The notes under the pieces were generated by a model. It worked only from the letters and a program-made list of their open reading frames with translations, made no database searches and was not told the origin of the DNA. Positions 16,353 to 25,340 of a stretch of 51,325 bases of DNA are shown in pieces. The position numbers and the translations under genes are program-made. Source of the DNA: Frankia sp. R82 (GTDB taxonomy: Bacteria > Actinomycetota > Actinomycetes > Frankiales > Frankiaceae); NCBI RefSeq assembly GCF_023716925.1, contig NZ_JAMQQG010000287.1, forward strand, positions 1-51,325. Reading direction: 5' to 3'. Positions within the stretch are counted from its first letter, which is position 1. Every line of letters begins with the position of its first letter.

Positions 16353-17876
16353 GTGACCATCAGGGAGCGTCGTCCGACGACCACCGACGCGGGGATTCCC
16401 GTCGCCAGCGACGAGCACTCGCTGAGCATCGGGCCGGACGGTCCGCTGTTGCTGCAGGATCATTATCTGATCGAGCAGATGGCGAACTTCAACCGGGAGC
16501 GGATTCCGGAGCGCCAGCCGCACGCCAAGGGCGGCGGGGCGTTCGGCACCTTCGAGGTGACCCAGGACGTCAGCGCGTTCACCCGGGCGGCGGTGTTCCA
16601 GCCCGGGGCGAAGACGGACGTGCTGATCCGGTTCTCCACCGTGGCGGGGGAGCGGGGCAGCCCTGACACCTGGCGTGACCCGCGCGGCTTCGCGGTGAAG
16701 TTCTACACGTCCGAGGGAAACCTGGACATCGTTGGCAACAACACGCCGGTGTTCTTCATCAAGGACCCGATGAAGTTCCAGCACTTCATCCGGTCGCAGA
16801 AGCGCCGCAGCGACAACAACCTGCGTGACCACGACATGCAGTGGGACTTCTGGACCCTTTCGCCGGAGTCCGCCCACCAGGTCACCTGGCTGATGGGCGA
16901 CCGCGGCATCCCGCGGACCTGGCGGCACATGAACGGCTACTCCAGCCACACCTACATGTGGATCAATGCCGCCGGCGAGCGGTTCTGGGTGAAGTACCAC
17001 TTCAAGACCGATCAGGGCGTCGAGTGCTTCACCCAGGACGAGGCCGACCAGATGGCCTCGATCGACACCGACTACCACCAGCGTGACCTCTACGAGCACA
17101 TCCGGGACGGCGAGTTCCCGACCTGGACGCTCAAGATGCAGATCATGCCGTTCGAGGACGCGAAGACCTACCGGATCAACCCGTTCGACCTGACGAAGGT
17201 CTGGCCGCACAGCGACTATCCGCTGCGCGAGGTCGGCCGGCTCACGCTGAACCGCAACGTCACCGACTACCACACCGAGATGGAGCAGGCCGCGTTCGAG
17301 CCGAACAACATCGTCGCCGGCACCGGGCTGTCGCCGGACAAGATGCTGCTCGCCCGCGGCTTCAGCTATTCCGACGCCCACCGGCACCGCCTCGGCGTGA
17401 ACTACAAGCAGATTCCGGTGAACGCGGCGAAGGTACCCGTCCACAGCTATTCCAAGGACGGCGCGATGCGGGTGCACAACGTCTCCGACCCGGTGTACGC
17501 GCCGAACTCCTACGGGGGCCCGGCCGCCCGGCCGGACCTCACCGACGACGGCGGGCTGTGGTACGCCGACGGCGAGATGGTCCGCGCCGCCTACACCCAG
17601 CGCCCGGATGACGACGACTGGTCGCAGGCCGGCACGCTGGTGCGGGAGGTCCTCGACGACGCGGCCCGTACCCGGCTGGTCGACAACATCGTCGGTCACC
17701 TGCTCAACGGGGTGAGCGAGCCGATTCTGCGGCGAGCCTTCGAGTACTGGCGCAACGTCGACAAGGACCTCGGCGACCATGTCGAGGAAGGTGTCCTCGC
17801 CAAGCGGTCCGAGCTTGACCCGAAGGCGGCCAAGCAGGCCAACCCGGCCCGCTCCAGCGCCCAGGCCAAGGCCTGA
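16353..17876 (+). CDS. katA: Monofunctional heme catalase (small-subunit, clade 3 type)
   Basis: A 507-aa catalase decomposing hydrogen peroxide to water and oxygen in the cytosol. The conserved elements are all there. The distal His is in [12 protein letters not shown] and the distal Asn in [31 protein letters not shown] lines the heme pocket, and the proximal Tyr is in [15 protein letters not shown]. The size and the absence of a C-terminal flavodoxin-like domain place it with the small-subunit, clade 3 enzymes. The start is GTG at 16353, preceded by GAGGAG. No OxyR or Fur-type regulator adjoins. A hairpin about 70 bp after the stop may terminate it. It is normal in every residue I checked. 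Confidence 0.95.
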   Translation: MTIRERRPTTTDAGIPVASDEHSLSIGPDGPLLLQDHYLIEQMANFNRERIPERQPHAKGGGAFGTFEVTQDVSAFTRAAVFQPGAKTDVLIRFSTVAGERGSPDTWRDPRGFAVKFYTSEGNLDIVGNNTPVFFIKDPMKFQHFIRSQKRRSDNNLRDHDMQWDFWTLSPESAHQVTWLMGDRGIPRTWRHMNGYSSHTYMWINAAGERFWVKYHFKTDQGVECFTQDEADQMASIDTDYHQRDLYEHIRDGEFPTWTLKMQIMPFEDAKTYRINPFDLTKVWPHSDYPLREVGRLTLNRNVTDYHTEMEQAAFEPNNIVAGTGLSPDKMLLARGFSYSDAHRHRLGVNYKQIPVNAAKVPVHSYSKDGAMRVHNVSDPVYAPNSYGGPAARPDLTDDGGLWYADGEMVRAAYTQRPDDDDWSQAGTLVREVLDDAARTRLVDNIVGHLLNGVSEPILRRAFEYWRNVDKDLGDHVEEGVLAKRSELDPKAAKQANPARSSAQAKA

Positions 17877-18648
17877 CCGCCTGAGCGGTCCCGGGACGGC
17901 GCAGGTCGGCGCCATCACCGGGGCTCCGTTCGGTCGTGCGAGCAACGCCCCCCGTGCCCGCAGGGTTATCACTCTGCGTGCAAGGGGGGCTTCGTGCTGT
18001 CCAGGTGTGGACGGTTGTGGTGAACGGGATCCACGCAACGGCGGGCAGCTTGCGAACTTCACTTGCGAACAGCGTTAAGTTAGGCGATAGTCTGGCACAT
18101 CAGATGGAGGCGGGCGTCACACCAGGCGCCCCACGCCAACGGGGGCGTGCGTGCGTGATCGGCAGGCCCGTACCCCGCTCCCGGACCCGGGCGTGGCGAT
18201 CGGCGGAACCGCTTTCCGCGGCGGCGGCTGCTGCGGCTCGCGTGCGATACGTGGAGAGGGGTGCATGCGTATGACCTGGGGCGACTCCGGATAGTCCACA
18301 CCTTCGCGCGACCGGAGCAGGTCGAGGCGCCGTTCCCGCGGCGGCTCGCCGGCCGCTGACTCGGGGTTCCTCCGCCCGGCCACCACCCGGTCGGGCCGTC
18401 CTGAGCGGTGCGTCGGCGTTGGGGCATTCCCGCGCTGTCCGGCGCGGGTACTGACGCCTGGACGTCACTCGTCATCACCCGATTTGGGCCTGTGCGGTTA
18501 CCGGCCCCCAGGCGAGCTGCCTGGAACCCGCGGTCGAACACGGCCCACCATGGCTACTCTAAGTAATTTTCAATCGCATTTTGTAGTTCTGCCCTGGGTG
18601 CGCACCGTGAGGCGCAGCCGGGGACGACACCACGGAGGTACACCAGAT
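17877..18648. other. Intergenic region with terminator and AT-rich promoter segment
   Basis: No gene is supported. The left part holds a nested hairpin (17947-17990). Around 18555-18600 the sequence turns clearly AT-richer than its surroundings and probably contains the promoter for the solute-binding protein gene. Confidence 0.5.
17947..17990 (+). terminator. Nested hairpin after catalase gene
   Basis: The outer arms GCCCCCC (17947-17953) and GGGGGGC (17984-17990) enclose a second short stem, CGCAG/CTGCG. It lies about 70 bp after the catalase stop. Confidence 0.55.
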
Positions 18649-19941
18649 ATGCAGCGGGAAACATCCGGGCCGAGCCGGTGGCGTAGCCGCTCGGTCCGTG
18701 TCACGAGCCTTGCGGCGGTGTCGACGCTCAGCGCGCTCGTGCTGCTGGCCGCCGGCTGTAGCAGCAGCGGTAGCGATGACACGAGCAGTGCGTCGGGCTC
18801 GAGTACGGCGCCGGCGGTCAGTGCCGCGTCGCTGTTAGGCCCGGCCGACCAGGCCACCGGTGCTCCGGTCAAGATCGGCCTGGTCTCGGACGGCAAGGGG
18901 CCGGCCTCGGACACGTCGATCGAGCTGTCCGTCGCCGATGCCACGACGAAGTACCTCAACGAGCACAAGGGCGGCGTCGCCGGCCGGCCGATCCAGCTCG
19001 TCAAGTGCGAGACGCAGAACGACCCGGCCAAGGGCACCGACTGTGGCAACCGGATGGTCGAGGAGAAGGTGGCGGCCGTCGTCGTCGGCCAGTCGGCGGT
19101 CGCCGACGCGGTCTGGCAGCCGGTGCACGCGGCGAAGGTCCCCTTCTTCGTCTACGCGGCGAACACCGCGGCGCTGCTGACGGAGTCGACCTCGACGTTC
19201 TCGCTCGGCGACCCGACCGCGCAGGTGCGTGCGGCCGTGGATCTGGCCAAGTCGAACGGTCTGAAGAAGGTCACGGCGATCGTCGTCGACGTACCGCCGG
19301 CGCTCGGGTCGTTCAAGGCCGACGGGCCGAAGATCGCCAGCGAGGCCGGGGTCCAGCTCACCCTGCTGCCCGTCCCGCTGGGCACCGCGGACATGACTCC
19401 GCAGCTGCAGAAGCTCTCCGGTGGTGACTCCGCCGCGTTCGTCCTGGGCAGCGAGGGGTTCTGCATCGCGGCGTTCAACGGGCTGCGCACGGTCGGTTTC
19501 ACCGGCCCGATCGGCGCCATCGGCATCTGCGCCTCCGACGCGACCCGCAAGGCGGTCACCGGTGGTCTCAAGGGCATGTCCATCGTCGGCACCGTGCCGA
19601 TCGGGGCGGACAACCCCTCGACCCGGCTCTACGATGCGGTCCGCACCACGTACGGCAAGTCGATCGACCCGACGTCGGTGACCGGCCTGAGCATGTTCAT
19701 GACCCTCTCCGGCTTCCAGACGGCGGTCGCGGGCCTCAAGGGCGACGTCACCCCCGCCACGGTCACCTCCGCGATCAAAAGCATGCCGGAGTCGGAGCTG
19801 CCCGGTAGCGGCGGCCAGAAGTTCCAGTGCAGCGGCAAGATCCTGCCGAACTACCCGGCGGTCTGTCTGCGCGGCGCCCTGACCACCAAGCTTGACGCCA
19901 AGGGCAACCCGACGACCTACCAGGTGCTCGGCTCCTCCTGA
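18649..19941 (+). CDS. ABC transporter substrate-binding lipoprotein, branched-chain amino acid (LivJ) type
   Basis: A 430-aa exported protein. The N-terminus has an Arg-rich n-region, a hydrophobic core and lipobox LAAGC, then a Ser/Gly linker. A periplasmic-binding type I fold follows: VKIGLVSDGKGPASDTS, then a central VPFFVYAANTAALL and late FTGPIGAIGICASD. Members bind small carboxylates, amino acids or aromatic acids at the outer face of the membrane. The ATG at 18649 is preceded by GGAGG at good spacing. A longer open frame to 18484 is unlikely because it would remove the signal peptide from the N-terminus. No permease or ATPase genes follow, so it must share components encoded elsewhere. 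The downstream SDR and acyl-CoA ligase hint at uptake of a catabolic substrate. Confidence 0.88.
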   Translation: MQRETSGPSRWRSRSVRVTSLAAVSTLSALVLLAAGCSSSGSDDTSSASGSSTAPAVSAASLLGPADQATGAPVKIGLVSDGKGPASDTSIELSVADATTKYLNEHKGGVAGRPIQLVKCETQNDPAKGTDCGNRMVEEKVAAVVVGQSAVADAVWQPVHAAKVPFFVYAANTAALLTESTSTFSLGDPTAQVRAAVDLAKSNGLKKVTAIVVDVPPALGSFKADGPKIASEAGVQLTLLPVPLGTADMTPQLQKLSGGDSAAFVLGSEGFCIAAFNGLRTVGFTGPIGAIGICASDATRKAVTGGLKGMSIVGTVPIGADNPSTRLYDAVRTTYGKSIDPTSVTGLSMFMTLSGFQTAVAGLKGDVTPATVTSAIKSMPESELPGSGGQKFQCSGKILPNYPAVCLRGALTTKLDAKGNPTTYQVLGSS

Positions 19942-20312
19942 CCGTGGATCGCTGATCACGGGTGCCGGCGGCCGGCGTCACCGGCCGTGGGGGCGGAATG
20001 TCAGGGAACGACATCCCCGACATTCCGCCCCGTGCGCGTGGGGACGTCGGGAACGTTTGGAAAAGTTGCCCACAAAAATGTGATCTGAAATTATCCTCGC
20101 GAACCTCCTGTATGTGGTTGACAGTGGTTGACGTAGCACTCTGGGCGGGATAGCAGGGCGAGGCGTACCGACCAGTCGCGCAGCGTGTCCGCCCTTCGCC
20201 CTCGCGGGCCCCGGCCGGGGCTGTGCGGCGGCCCTGTCGAGACGACGTGCAGGGAAACCTGTCCGGGCACTGGCTGTGGCCAAGGGCCGTATGGCAAGGA
20301 AGGCGCGTGCAC
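19942..20312. other. Intergenic region upstream of SDR
   Basis: It holds the strong hairpin at 19990-20031, then an AT-richer stretch (about 20050-20130, including GTATGTGGTTGACAGTGG) that is a plausible promoter region for the SDR-ligase pair. No gene is seen. Confidence 0.5.
19990..20031 (+). terminator. Strong rho-independent-like hairpin
   Basis: A 13-bp perfect stem (GGGGCGGAATGTC at 19990-20002 pairing with 20019-20031) with a 16-nt loop, about 50 bp after the solute-binding protein stop. There is no T-tract. Confidence 0.75.
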
Positions 20313-21155
20313 ATGTCGAGGGATGGCCGGCTGGCAGGAAAGGTCGCTTACATCACGGGGGCCGCTCGCGGCCAGGGTCGATCGCACGCGGTCGCGCTGG
20401 CCCGGGCAGGGGCGGACATCGTGGCGATCGACATCGCCGCGCAGATCGATTCCATCAAGTACAAGCTGGCGAGCAAGGCCGATCTGGACGAGACGGTCGC
20501 GCTGGTGGAGGCCGAAGGCGGGCGCTGCCTGCCGATCATCGCCGACGTGCGTGACATCGACGCCCTGGACCGCGCCGCCAAGCAGACGATCGCGGAGTTC
20601 GGCCGGCTCGACATCGTGCTGGCCAACGCCGGCGTCATGCACATCTCCACGGCCGCCGAGTCGCTCGAGACCTCCGCGCGCAACTGGGCCGACGCGGTCG
20701 GCGTGATGCTGACCGGGGTGTTCAACACCATCCGGGTCACCGCCCAGCCGATGATCGACGCGGGCAACGGCGGGTCGATCGTCGTCACCAGCTCCACCGC
20801 CGGCCTGTCCGGCATGCTCGACGGCACCGGCGGCATCGCCGGCTACAACGCCGCCAAGCACGGCGTCGTCGGCCTGGTCCGCGGCTACGCGAAGTACCTG
20901 GGCAAGCACAACATCCGGGTCAACTCGGTGCACCCCATGGGCGTGGCGACGCCCATGGTCATCAATCCCGAGTTCGAGGAGTTCTACAACAGCGGCGAGA
21001 ACGCCACGGTCGTGTCGATCTCCCCCCGGCTGCTGCCGATCAACATCCTGCAGTCGCAGGACGTGACCAACGCGATCCTCTGGCTCGTCTCCGACGAGGC
21101 CCGCGCCGTCACGGGGATCACCCTGCCGGTCGACGCCGGCGTCACCACCCCCTGA
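20313..21155 (+). CDS. Mycofactocin-coupled SDR-family oxidoreductase
   Basis: A 280-aa short-chain dehydrogenase. It has the opening GRLAGKVAYITGAARGQGRSHA, with the cofactor loop TGAARGQG at residues 15-22, then NAG (about 105-107), the catalytic Ser region VTSSTAG and YNAAK with Tyr178 and Lys182. The GRSHA continuation and the long insert after AIDIAAQ are hallmarks of the mycofactocin-dependent subgroup, whose bound NAD is re-oxidised through the peptide-derived cofactor mycofactocin. The start is the ATG at 20313, with a purine-rich AAGGAAGG upstream; the earlier open frame lacks family residues. An acyl-CoA ligase follows after 44 bp. Probable role: oxidation of an alcohol in lipid, terpenoid or steroid-like catabolism. 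The mycofactocin biosynthesis genes are not in this window. Confidence 0.87.
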   Translation: MSRDGRLAGKVAYITGAARGQGRSHAVALARAGADIVAIDIAAQIDSIKYKLASKADLDETVALVEAEGGRCLPIIADVRDIDALDRAAKQTIAEFGRLDIVLANAGVMHISTAAESLETSARNWADAVGVMLTGVFNTIRVTAQPMIDAGNGGSIVVTSSTAGLSGMLDGTGGIAGYNAAKHGVVGLVRGYAKYLGKHNIRVNSVHPMGVATPMVINPEFEEFYNSGENATVVSISPRLLPINILQSQDVTNAILWLVSDEARAVTGITLPVDAGVTTP

Positions 21156-21199
21156 GCCGTCGTCCCACAGACCTGGTCAGCCGAACTCATGGGGAGGAC

Positions 21200-22723
21200 G
21201 TGACGGTGACTGTCGATGCAACAGACGCGTCAGAGTCAGGCGGCGCACCAACAGGCGCACCAGCAGACGCGCCGGTATCGCTGCCGGCTCGGCTGCGGCT
21301 GCTCGCGGCCGAACGGCCGGACGACATCGGACTGCGGTACATCGCCCTGGACGGTGACGAGCCCGCGTTCAGCTACACCTGGCTGGACCAGCGCTCGTCC
21401 CAGCTTGCCGCCGCGCTCGCCGAGCGGGGTGTGGTCCTGGGCGATGTGGTCGCCCTCGGTCTGCGCAACTCGCCGCAGCTGGTGCTCGCGGCGCTGGCGA
21501 CCTGGAAGCTTGGCGCCACTCCGGTGCCGGTGCGCTGGGACGTGCCCGAGTGGGAACTCGAGCGGGTCAAGAGCGCGGTCAACGGGCGGGTGTTCCTCGG
21601 CGCGGCCGACCTTGACTGGATCGCCAGCACCGAGAACGACCCGGTACCGGACCTGCCCGACCGGGTCTCCCCGCGGATCCAGGGCATCTGCAGCAGCGGT
21701 TCGACCGGCAACCCGAAGATCATCGTCATGGAGCGCCCCGCGCTGTACCTGGAGCGGGCGACCACGCCGTTCATCGCGGCCTGGGGCGTCGACGTGCCAC
21801 GGCCGGAGACGATCCTCGTGCCGGCGCCGATGTACCACGCCAACGGCTTCGCGACCCTGCAGCACCTGTTCGCCGGCGACCAGCTGGTGGTGCTGGAGAA
21901 GTTCGAGGCCGCCCGGGTCGTCGACGCCGTCGAGCGCTATCGCATCTCGACGTTCACCGCGACGCCGACCATGCTGCAGCGGATCGCCGCCCTGCCCGAC
22001 ATCGACGACCGCGACCTGTCCAGCATCCAGTGGATCCTCCAGGGTGCGGCGCTCATGCCGCGCACGCTCATGCACCGCTGGATCGGGCTGATCGGGCCCG
22101 AGAAGATCGTCTCGATCTACGGGATGACGGAGGCGCTCGGTCTCACGGCGCTGCGCGGCGACGAGTGGCTCGAGCATCAGGGCAGCGTCGGGCGTGGCCT
22201 CGGCGACACCGAGATGTGCGTACTGGGGCCGGCCGGCGAGGTGCTGCCGCTCGGCGAGATCGGCGACATCTACCTGCGCAGCAACTCGTCCCCCGCCTAC
22301 ACCTATGTCGGCGACGCGCCGCGCCTGCCCAGCACCCCGGACGGCTTCGCCACCGCCGGCGACCTCGGCTACCTCGACGCCGACGGCTATCTCTACCTGG
22401 TCGACCGCCGGGTCGACATGATCGTGACCGGTGGGGCGAACGTGTTCCCCGCCGAGGTGGAAGCCGCGATCATCGATCATCCCGGCGTCTCGGACGTGGT
22501 GGTCGTGGGCCTGCAGGACGAAAGCTGGGGTCGGCGCGTCCACGCGATCATCGCGCCGGCCGATCCGGCCGCCCCGCCGAGCGCCGAGGAGATCCGCGCC
22601 TTCACCCGATCCCGCCTCGCCGCCTACAAGATCCCGAAGACGGTCGAGGTCGTCGACGCGATCCCCCGCAGCGAGGCGACCAAGGTCAACCGCGGCGCCC
22701 TCGTGAAGGCCCGCGGTGGCTGA
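21200..22723 (+). CDS. Acid--CoA ligase (ANL superfamily, fatty-acyl/bile-acid CoA ligase type)
   Basis: A 507-aa ATP-dependent acyl-CoA synthetase. The motifs run in order: the P-loop SSGSTGNPK (165-173), then YGMTEALG (A5), then the DLGYLDADGYLYLVDRR hinge (A7/A8) with MIVTGGANVFPAEVE. The C-terminal lid has PRSEATKVNRGAL, where the second Lys of the usual PRTxxGK motif supplies the catalytic lysine. The protein converts a carboxylic acid, ATP and CoA to an acyl-CoA. GTG at 21200 follows GGGGAGGA; an in-frame GTG two codons later is also possible. It is co-directional with the mycofactocin-coupled SDR, 44 bp downstream, and probably in one operon: oxidation of an alcohol followed by activation of the acid. 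Confidence 0.9.
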   Translation: MTVTVDATDASESGGAPTGAPADAPVSLPARLRLLAAERPDDIGLRYIALDGDEPAFSYTWLDQRSSQLAAALAERGVVLGDVVALGLRNSPQLVLAALATWKLGATPVPVRWDVPEWELERVKSAVNGRVFLGAADLDWIASTENDPVPDLPDRVSPRIQGICSSGSTGNPKIIVMERPALYLERATTPFIAAWGVDVPRPETILVPAPMYHANGFATLQHLFAGDQLVVLEKFEAARVVDAVERYRISTFTATPTMLQRIAALPDIDDRDLSSIQWILQGAALMPRTLMHRWIGLIGPEKIVSIYGMTEALGLTALRGDEWLEHQGSVGRGLGDTEMCVLGPAGEVLPLGEIGDIYLRSNSSPAYTYVGDAPRLPSTPDGFATAGDLGYLDADGYLYLVDRRVDMIVTGGANVFPAEVEAAIIDHPGVSDVVVVGLQDESWGRRVHAIIAPADPAAPPSAEEIRAFTRSRLAAYKIPKTVEVVDAIPRSEATKVNRGALVKARGG

Positions 22724-22809
22724 TCCCGGCTGGCGGCGGCCGAGCTGTTCCGCCCACCGGCGGGCGGAAACCCGGTGGGCGGAGGGCAGCTCGGCCGCGC
22801 TGCCCGGCC

Positions 22810-23232
22810 TCAGACGGTGCTCAGGGCGACCTCGGTGGACTTGACCAGCGCGGTCACCGGGGAACCGGTGGCGAGCTGCAGGTCGAGCACCGAGGCGAGC
22901 GTGATCGCGGAGGTGAGCTCGCCGCCGCCCTCAAGGGTGACCCGCGCGACCGACATGGCGTTGCCCGACTCGACGCTGGACACCGTGCCCCGCAGCTGGT
23001 TGCGGATACTCAGGCCCGACACGTCCCCGGTGGCCAGGGCCACCTCGTTGGACTTCACCAGCACCTCGACCGGGATGCCGGGCTTGAGCCCGAGATCCTG
23101 CACGGCCGCGCCCGTCACCGCCGCGGTGACGCTCTGCCCGCCGTCGAGCGTGACGGTCACCGTGCTGATCACCGCACCCTCGGTGATCTCGGCGACGGTG
23201 CCGGGCAGCTGGTTGCGGATGCTCAGACTCAT
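22810..23232 (-). CDS. Double-TOBE (Mop) molybdopterin/molybdate-binding protein
   Basis: A 140-aa protein of two tandem Mop/TOBE domains, about residues 2-69 and 73-138. Each opens with LSIRNQLxGTV and ends with the conserved VKSxEVAL. This is a di-Mop molbindin, a small cytosolic oligomeric protein that binds molybdate or tungstate for storage and homeostasis. No modABC transporter or molybdoenzyme gene adjoins it. The ATG has GGGAATGGAG just upstream. An inverted repeat about 130 bp upstream (23362-23394) may be its operator. Both repeats are intact. Confidence 0.9.
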   Translation of the reverse strand: MSLSIRNQLPGTVAEITEGAVISTVTVTLDGGQSVTAAVTGAAVQDLGLKPGIPVEVLVKSNEVALATGDVSGLSIRNQLRGTVSSVESGNAMSVARVTLEGGGELTSAITLASVLDLQLATGSPVTALVKSTEVALSTV

Positions 23233-23361
23233 GGTGACGCTCCATTCCCTGGTTTTCGGTGGGGCCTGGAGATGTCATACCCCGAACGCGCGTCGACTTC
23301 ACGGGGTCGAACCATGAATGAGGCATGGCCGACAATGTACGCCGACCATCCCTGTGTCGTC

Positions 23362-23394
23362 ATTACGGAATTCAACCGGCCGTTCTTCCGTAAT
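23362..23394. promoter_or_regulatory. Inverted repeat, possible operator
   Basis: ATTACGGAA (23362-23370) and TTCCGTAAT (23386-23394) are perfect 9-bp arms separated by 15 bp, in an AT-rich patch upstream of the molbindin gene and downstream of the FprA gene. The centre-to-centre distance of 24 bp suits a dimeric or tetrameric regulator. The regulator is unknown, and it does not resemble the E. coli ModE box. Confidence 0.45.
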
Positions 23395-23518
23395 TCGAGG
23401 CGATTAAACCGTCGTTACTCCCGCGGTCGCGGAAGCGTGCACGTCGGCTTGGCGTAAGGTGACCGGCGACCTGCGTCCCGTCCCCTGACGGTGCCAGCCG
23501 GACGAACCGGCACCACCG

Positions 23519-24937
23519 TTACCGGGGAGTCACGGACTGGCGTTCGAGGGCGATGTCGAGAAGTTCGTCGGTGAGGACGAGTTTCACCCGCGGTCGGCCG
23601 CTGACGGCGCCCGCGGCCCGCTCGGCGGCGTCGATGAGCGCCCAGCCGTCCGCGGTGACCAGATGCGGCTGGCGTTCGAGCAGCCAGCTGACGATCTCGA
23701 CGTCGTGGTCGAAGGCGACCCCCCGGTCGTGGCGGCGCAGCGAGCCGTCGGCGAGATCGGCGAGCAGCCGGGTCACCGTCTCGGCGGCGCACTTGCGGTT
23801 CGTGCCGATGATGCCGGTGGGCCCGCGCTTGATCCAGCCGGCGACGTACTCCCGTTCGGTGCCCTGGACGCGCCCCTGGTCGTTGGGAATGACCCCGCGC
23901 CGCTCGTCGAAGGGCAGCCCGCCGAACGCGACCCCCCGATACCCGACGGCGCGCAGCACCAGGCTGGCCGGCACGGTCTCCCGCTCGCCGGTGTCGACGG
24001 CGCTGACCCAGCCGTCCGCGTCGACCTTCAGCTCGTTGCGGGCGAACACCACCTCCTCGACCCGGCCGTCCCCGCGGATCTCCAGCGGCGTGCGCTGGAA
24101 CCGCAGCGTCACATGCCGGGCGCCGGGGGGCACGGGGGTGGCGGCGTAGCCGCGCAGCACCGCCAGGTTGCGCTTCGCCGAGCGGGACAGCGCGTCCTCA
24201 CCGGGCTGCTGCGCCACCTCGGCGGGGTCGACGTCCACCCCGGATTCGGTGAACTCGGGCAGCTCCCGCAGCTCGGGCGTGGTGAACGCGGCCTGCGCCG
24301 CGCCGCGGCGACCGACCACCATGACCTCGGTGATGGTGCTTTCCCGCAGCGCCGTCAGCGCATGATCGGCGATGTCGGTGCGGGCCAGCCGCTCGTACGG
24401 CGAGCACAGCAGGCGGGCCACGTCGAGCGCCACGTTGCCCGCGCCGATCACGACCGCCCGCTCGCCGGTCAGATCGAACGTGTACCCCGCGTACTCGGGA
24501 TGGCCGTTGTACCAGCCGACGAAGTCAACCGCCGACACGCTGCCCGGCAGGTCCTCACCCGGGATCCCCAGCCGCCGGTCGGTCTGCGTGCCGACCGCGT
24601 AGAGGACGGCGTCGTAGCGCGCGGTGAGCTCCTCGCGGGTGACGTCCCGTCCGATGTGCACGTTGCCGAAGAACCGGAAGTTCTCGTGGGCGGCGATCTG
24701 CTCGTACACGCCCGACACTGTCTTGATCTTCGGATGGTCCGGCGCCACTCCCGAGCGCACCAGCCCCCACGGCGTCGCCAGCCGCTCGTACATGTCCACC
24801 CGCACCGGCACGGCGGTCTGCTCCAACAGCGAGCTCGCCGCATAGAACCCGGACGGCCCTGACCCGACGACCGCGACGATCAGCGGCTCCACCTGGGTCC
24901 GGGCCGTGACTGGCTGGGACGTGACTGGCTGGGACAC
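23519..24937 (-). CDS. fprA: Ferredoxin/adrenodoxin-type NADP+ reductase, FprA-like
   Basis: A 472-aa FAD enzyme of the adrenodoxin reductase family. It has an N-terminal FAD Rossmann motif VVGSGPSGFYAA, then WGLVRSGVAPDHPKIK, typical of FprA, an NADP-binding GAGNVALDVARLL, and near the C-terminus GWIKRGPTGIIGTNRKCA. It transfers electrons between NADPH and ferredoxin, and so can feed P450s in the cytosol. The start is GTG at 24937, preceded by GGGAGGA; an open frame to 25021 has no such signal. The N-terminus repeats SQPVT (15-bp tandem duplication). It is a plausible redox partner for the P450 encoded about 19 kb away, but that link is only inference. Confidence 0.92.
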   Translation of the reverse strand: MSQPVTSQPVTARTQVEPLIVAVVGSGPSGFYAASSLLEQTAVPVRVDMYERLATPWGLVRSGVAPDHPKIKTVSGVYEQIAAHENFRFFGNVHIGRDVTREELTARYDAVLYAVGTQTDRRLGIPGEDLPGSVSAVDFVGWYNGHPEYAGYTFDLTGERAVVIGAGNVALDVARLLCSPYERLARTDIADHALTALRESTITEVMVVGRRGAAQAAFTTPELRELPEFTESGVDVDPAEVAQQPGEDALSRSAKRNLAVLRGYAATPVPPGARHVTLRFQRTPLEIRGDGRVEEVVFARNELKVDADGWVSAVDTGERETVPASLVLRAVGYRGVAFGGLPFDERRGVIPNDQGRVQGTEREYVAGWIKRGPTGIIGTNRKCAAETVTRLLADLADGSLRRHDRGVAFDHDVEIVSWLLERQPHLVTADGWALIDAAERAAGAVSGRPRVKLVLTDELLDIALERQSVTPR

Positions 24938-25340
24938 GGTTCCTCCCGTTCTCCCGGCATCGGGTGCCTGCGCGGACCCGCGTACGCAGCCGGCCGGGCT
25001 CGGGCGCCCGAACCGGCACATGCCGTCGGCCGCCGGGGTTCTGTGACATCACTCTTTTCGGACATCACCCGTCTCATACCCGCAACACCCAACACGGCGC
25101 ATGAGTGGGGAATTCCGGTCCGATCCGCCGGAGTGCGCTCGACGCTTCTTGCACGGAACGCGTGGGAACTCCTCGGCCGGCGGTCGATGCGCCCGAACAG
25201 GATGACCGTCCGAACGTTCTGTCTCAACGTAGAGAATCCGACTACGTGACGCAAGAACAGCGCCCGTCACCAGGTCGCCCGTCCGCCCAACAGACGCCTG
25301 GTCGGTACGTACGGTCAGAACGGTCAGTCAGAACGTGCGG
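24938..25340. other. Intergenic region between FprA and ParA genes
   Basis: About 400 bp with no gene I can support. It contains the FprA promoter side. The part around 25045-25250 is less GC-rich than the coding regions. Confidence 0.45.
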
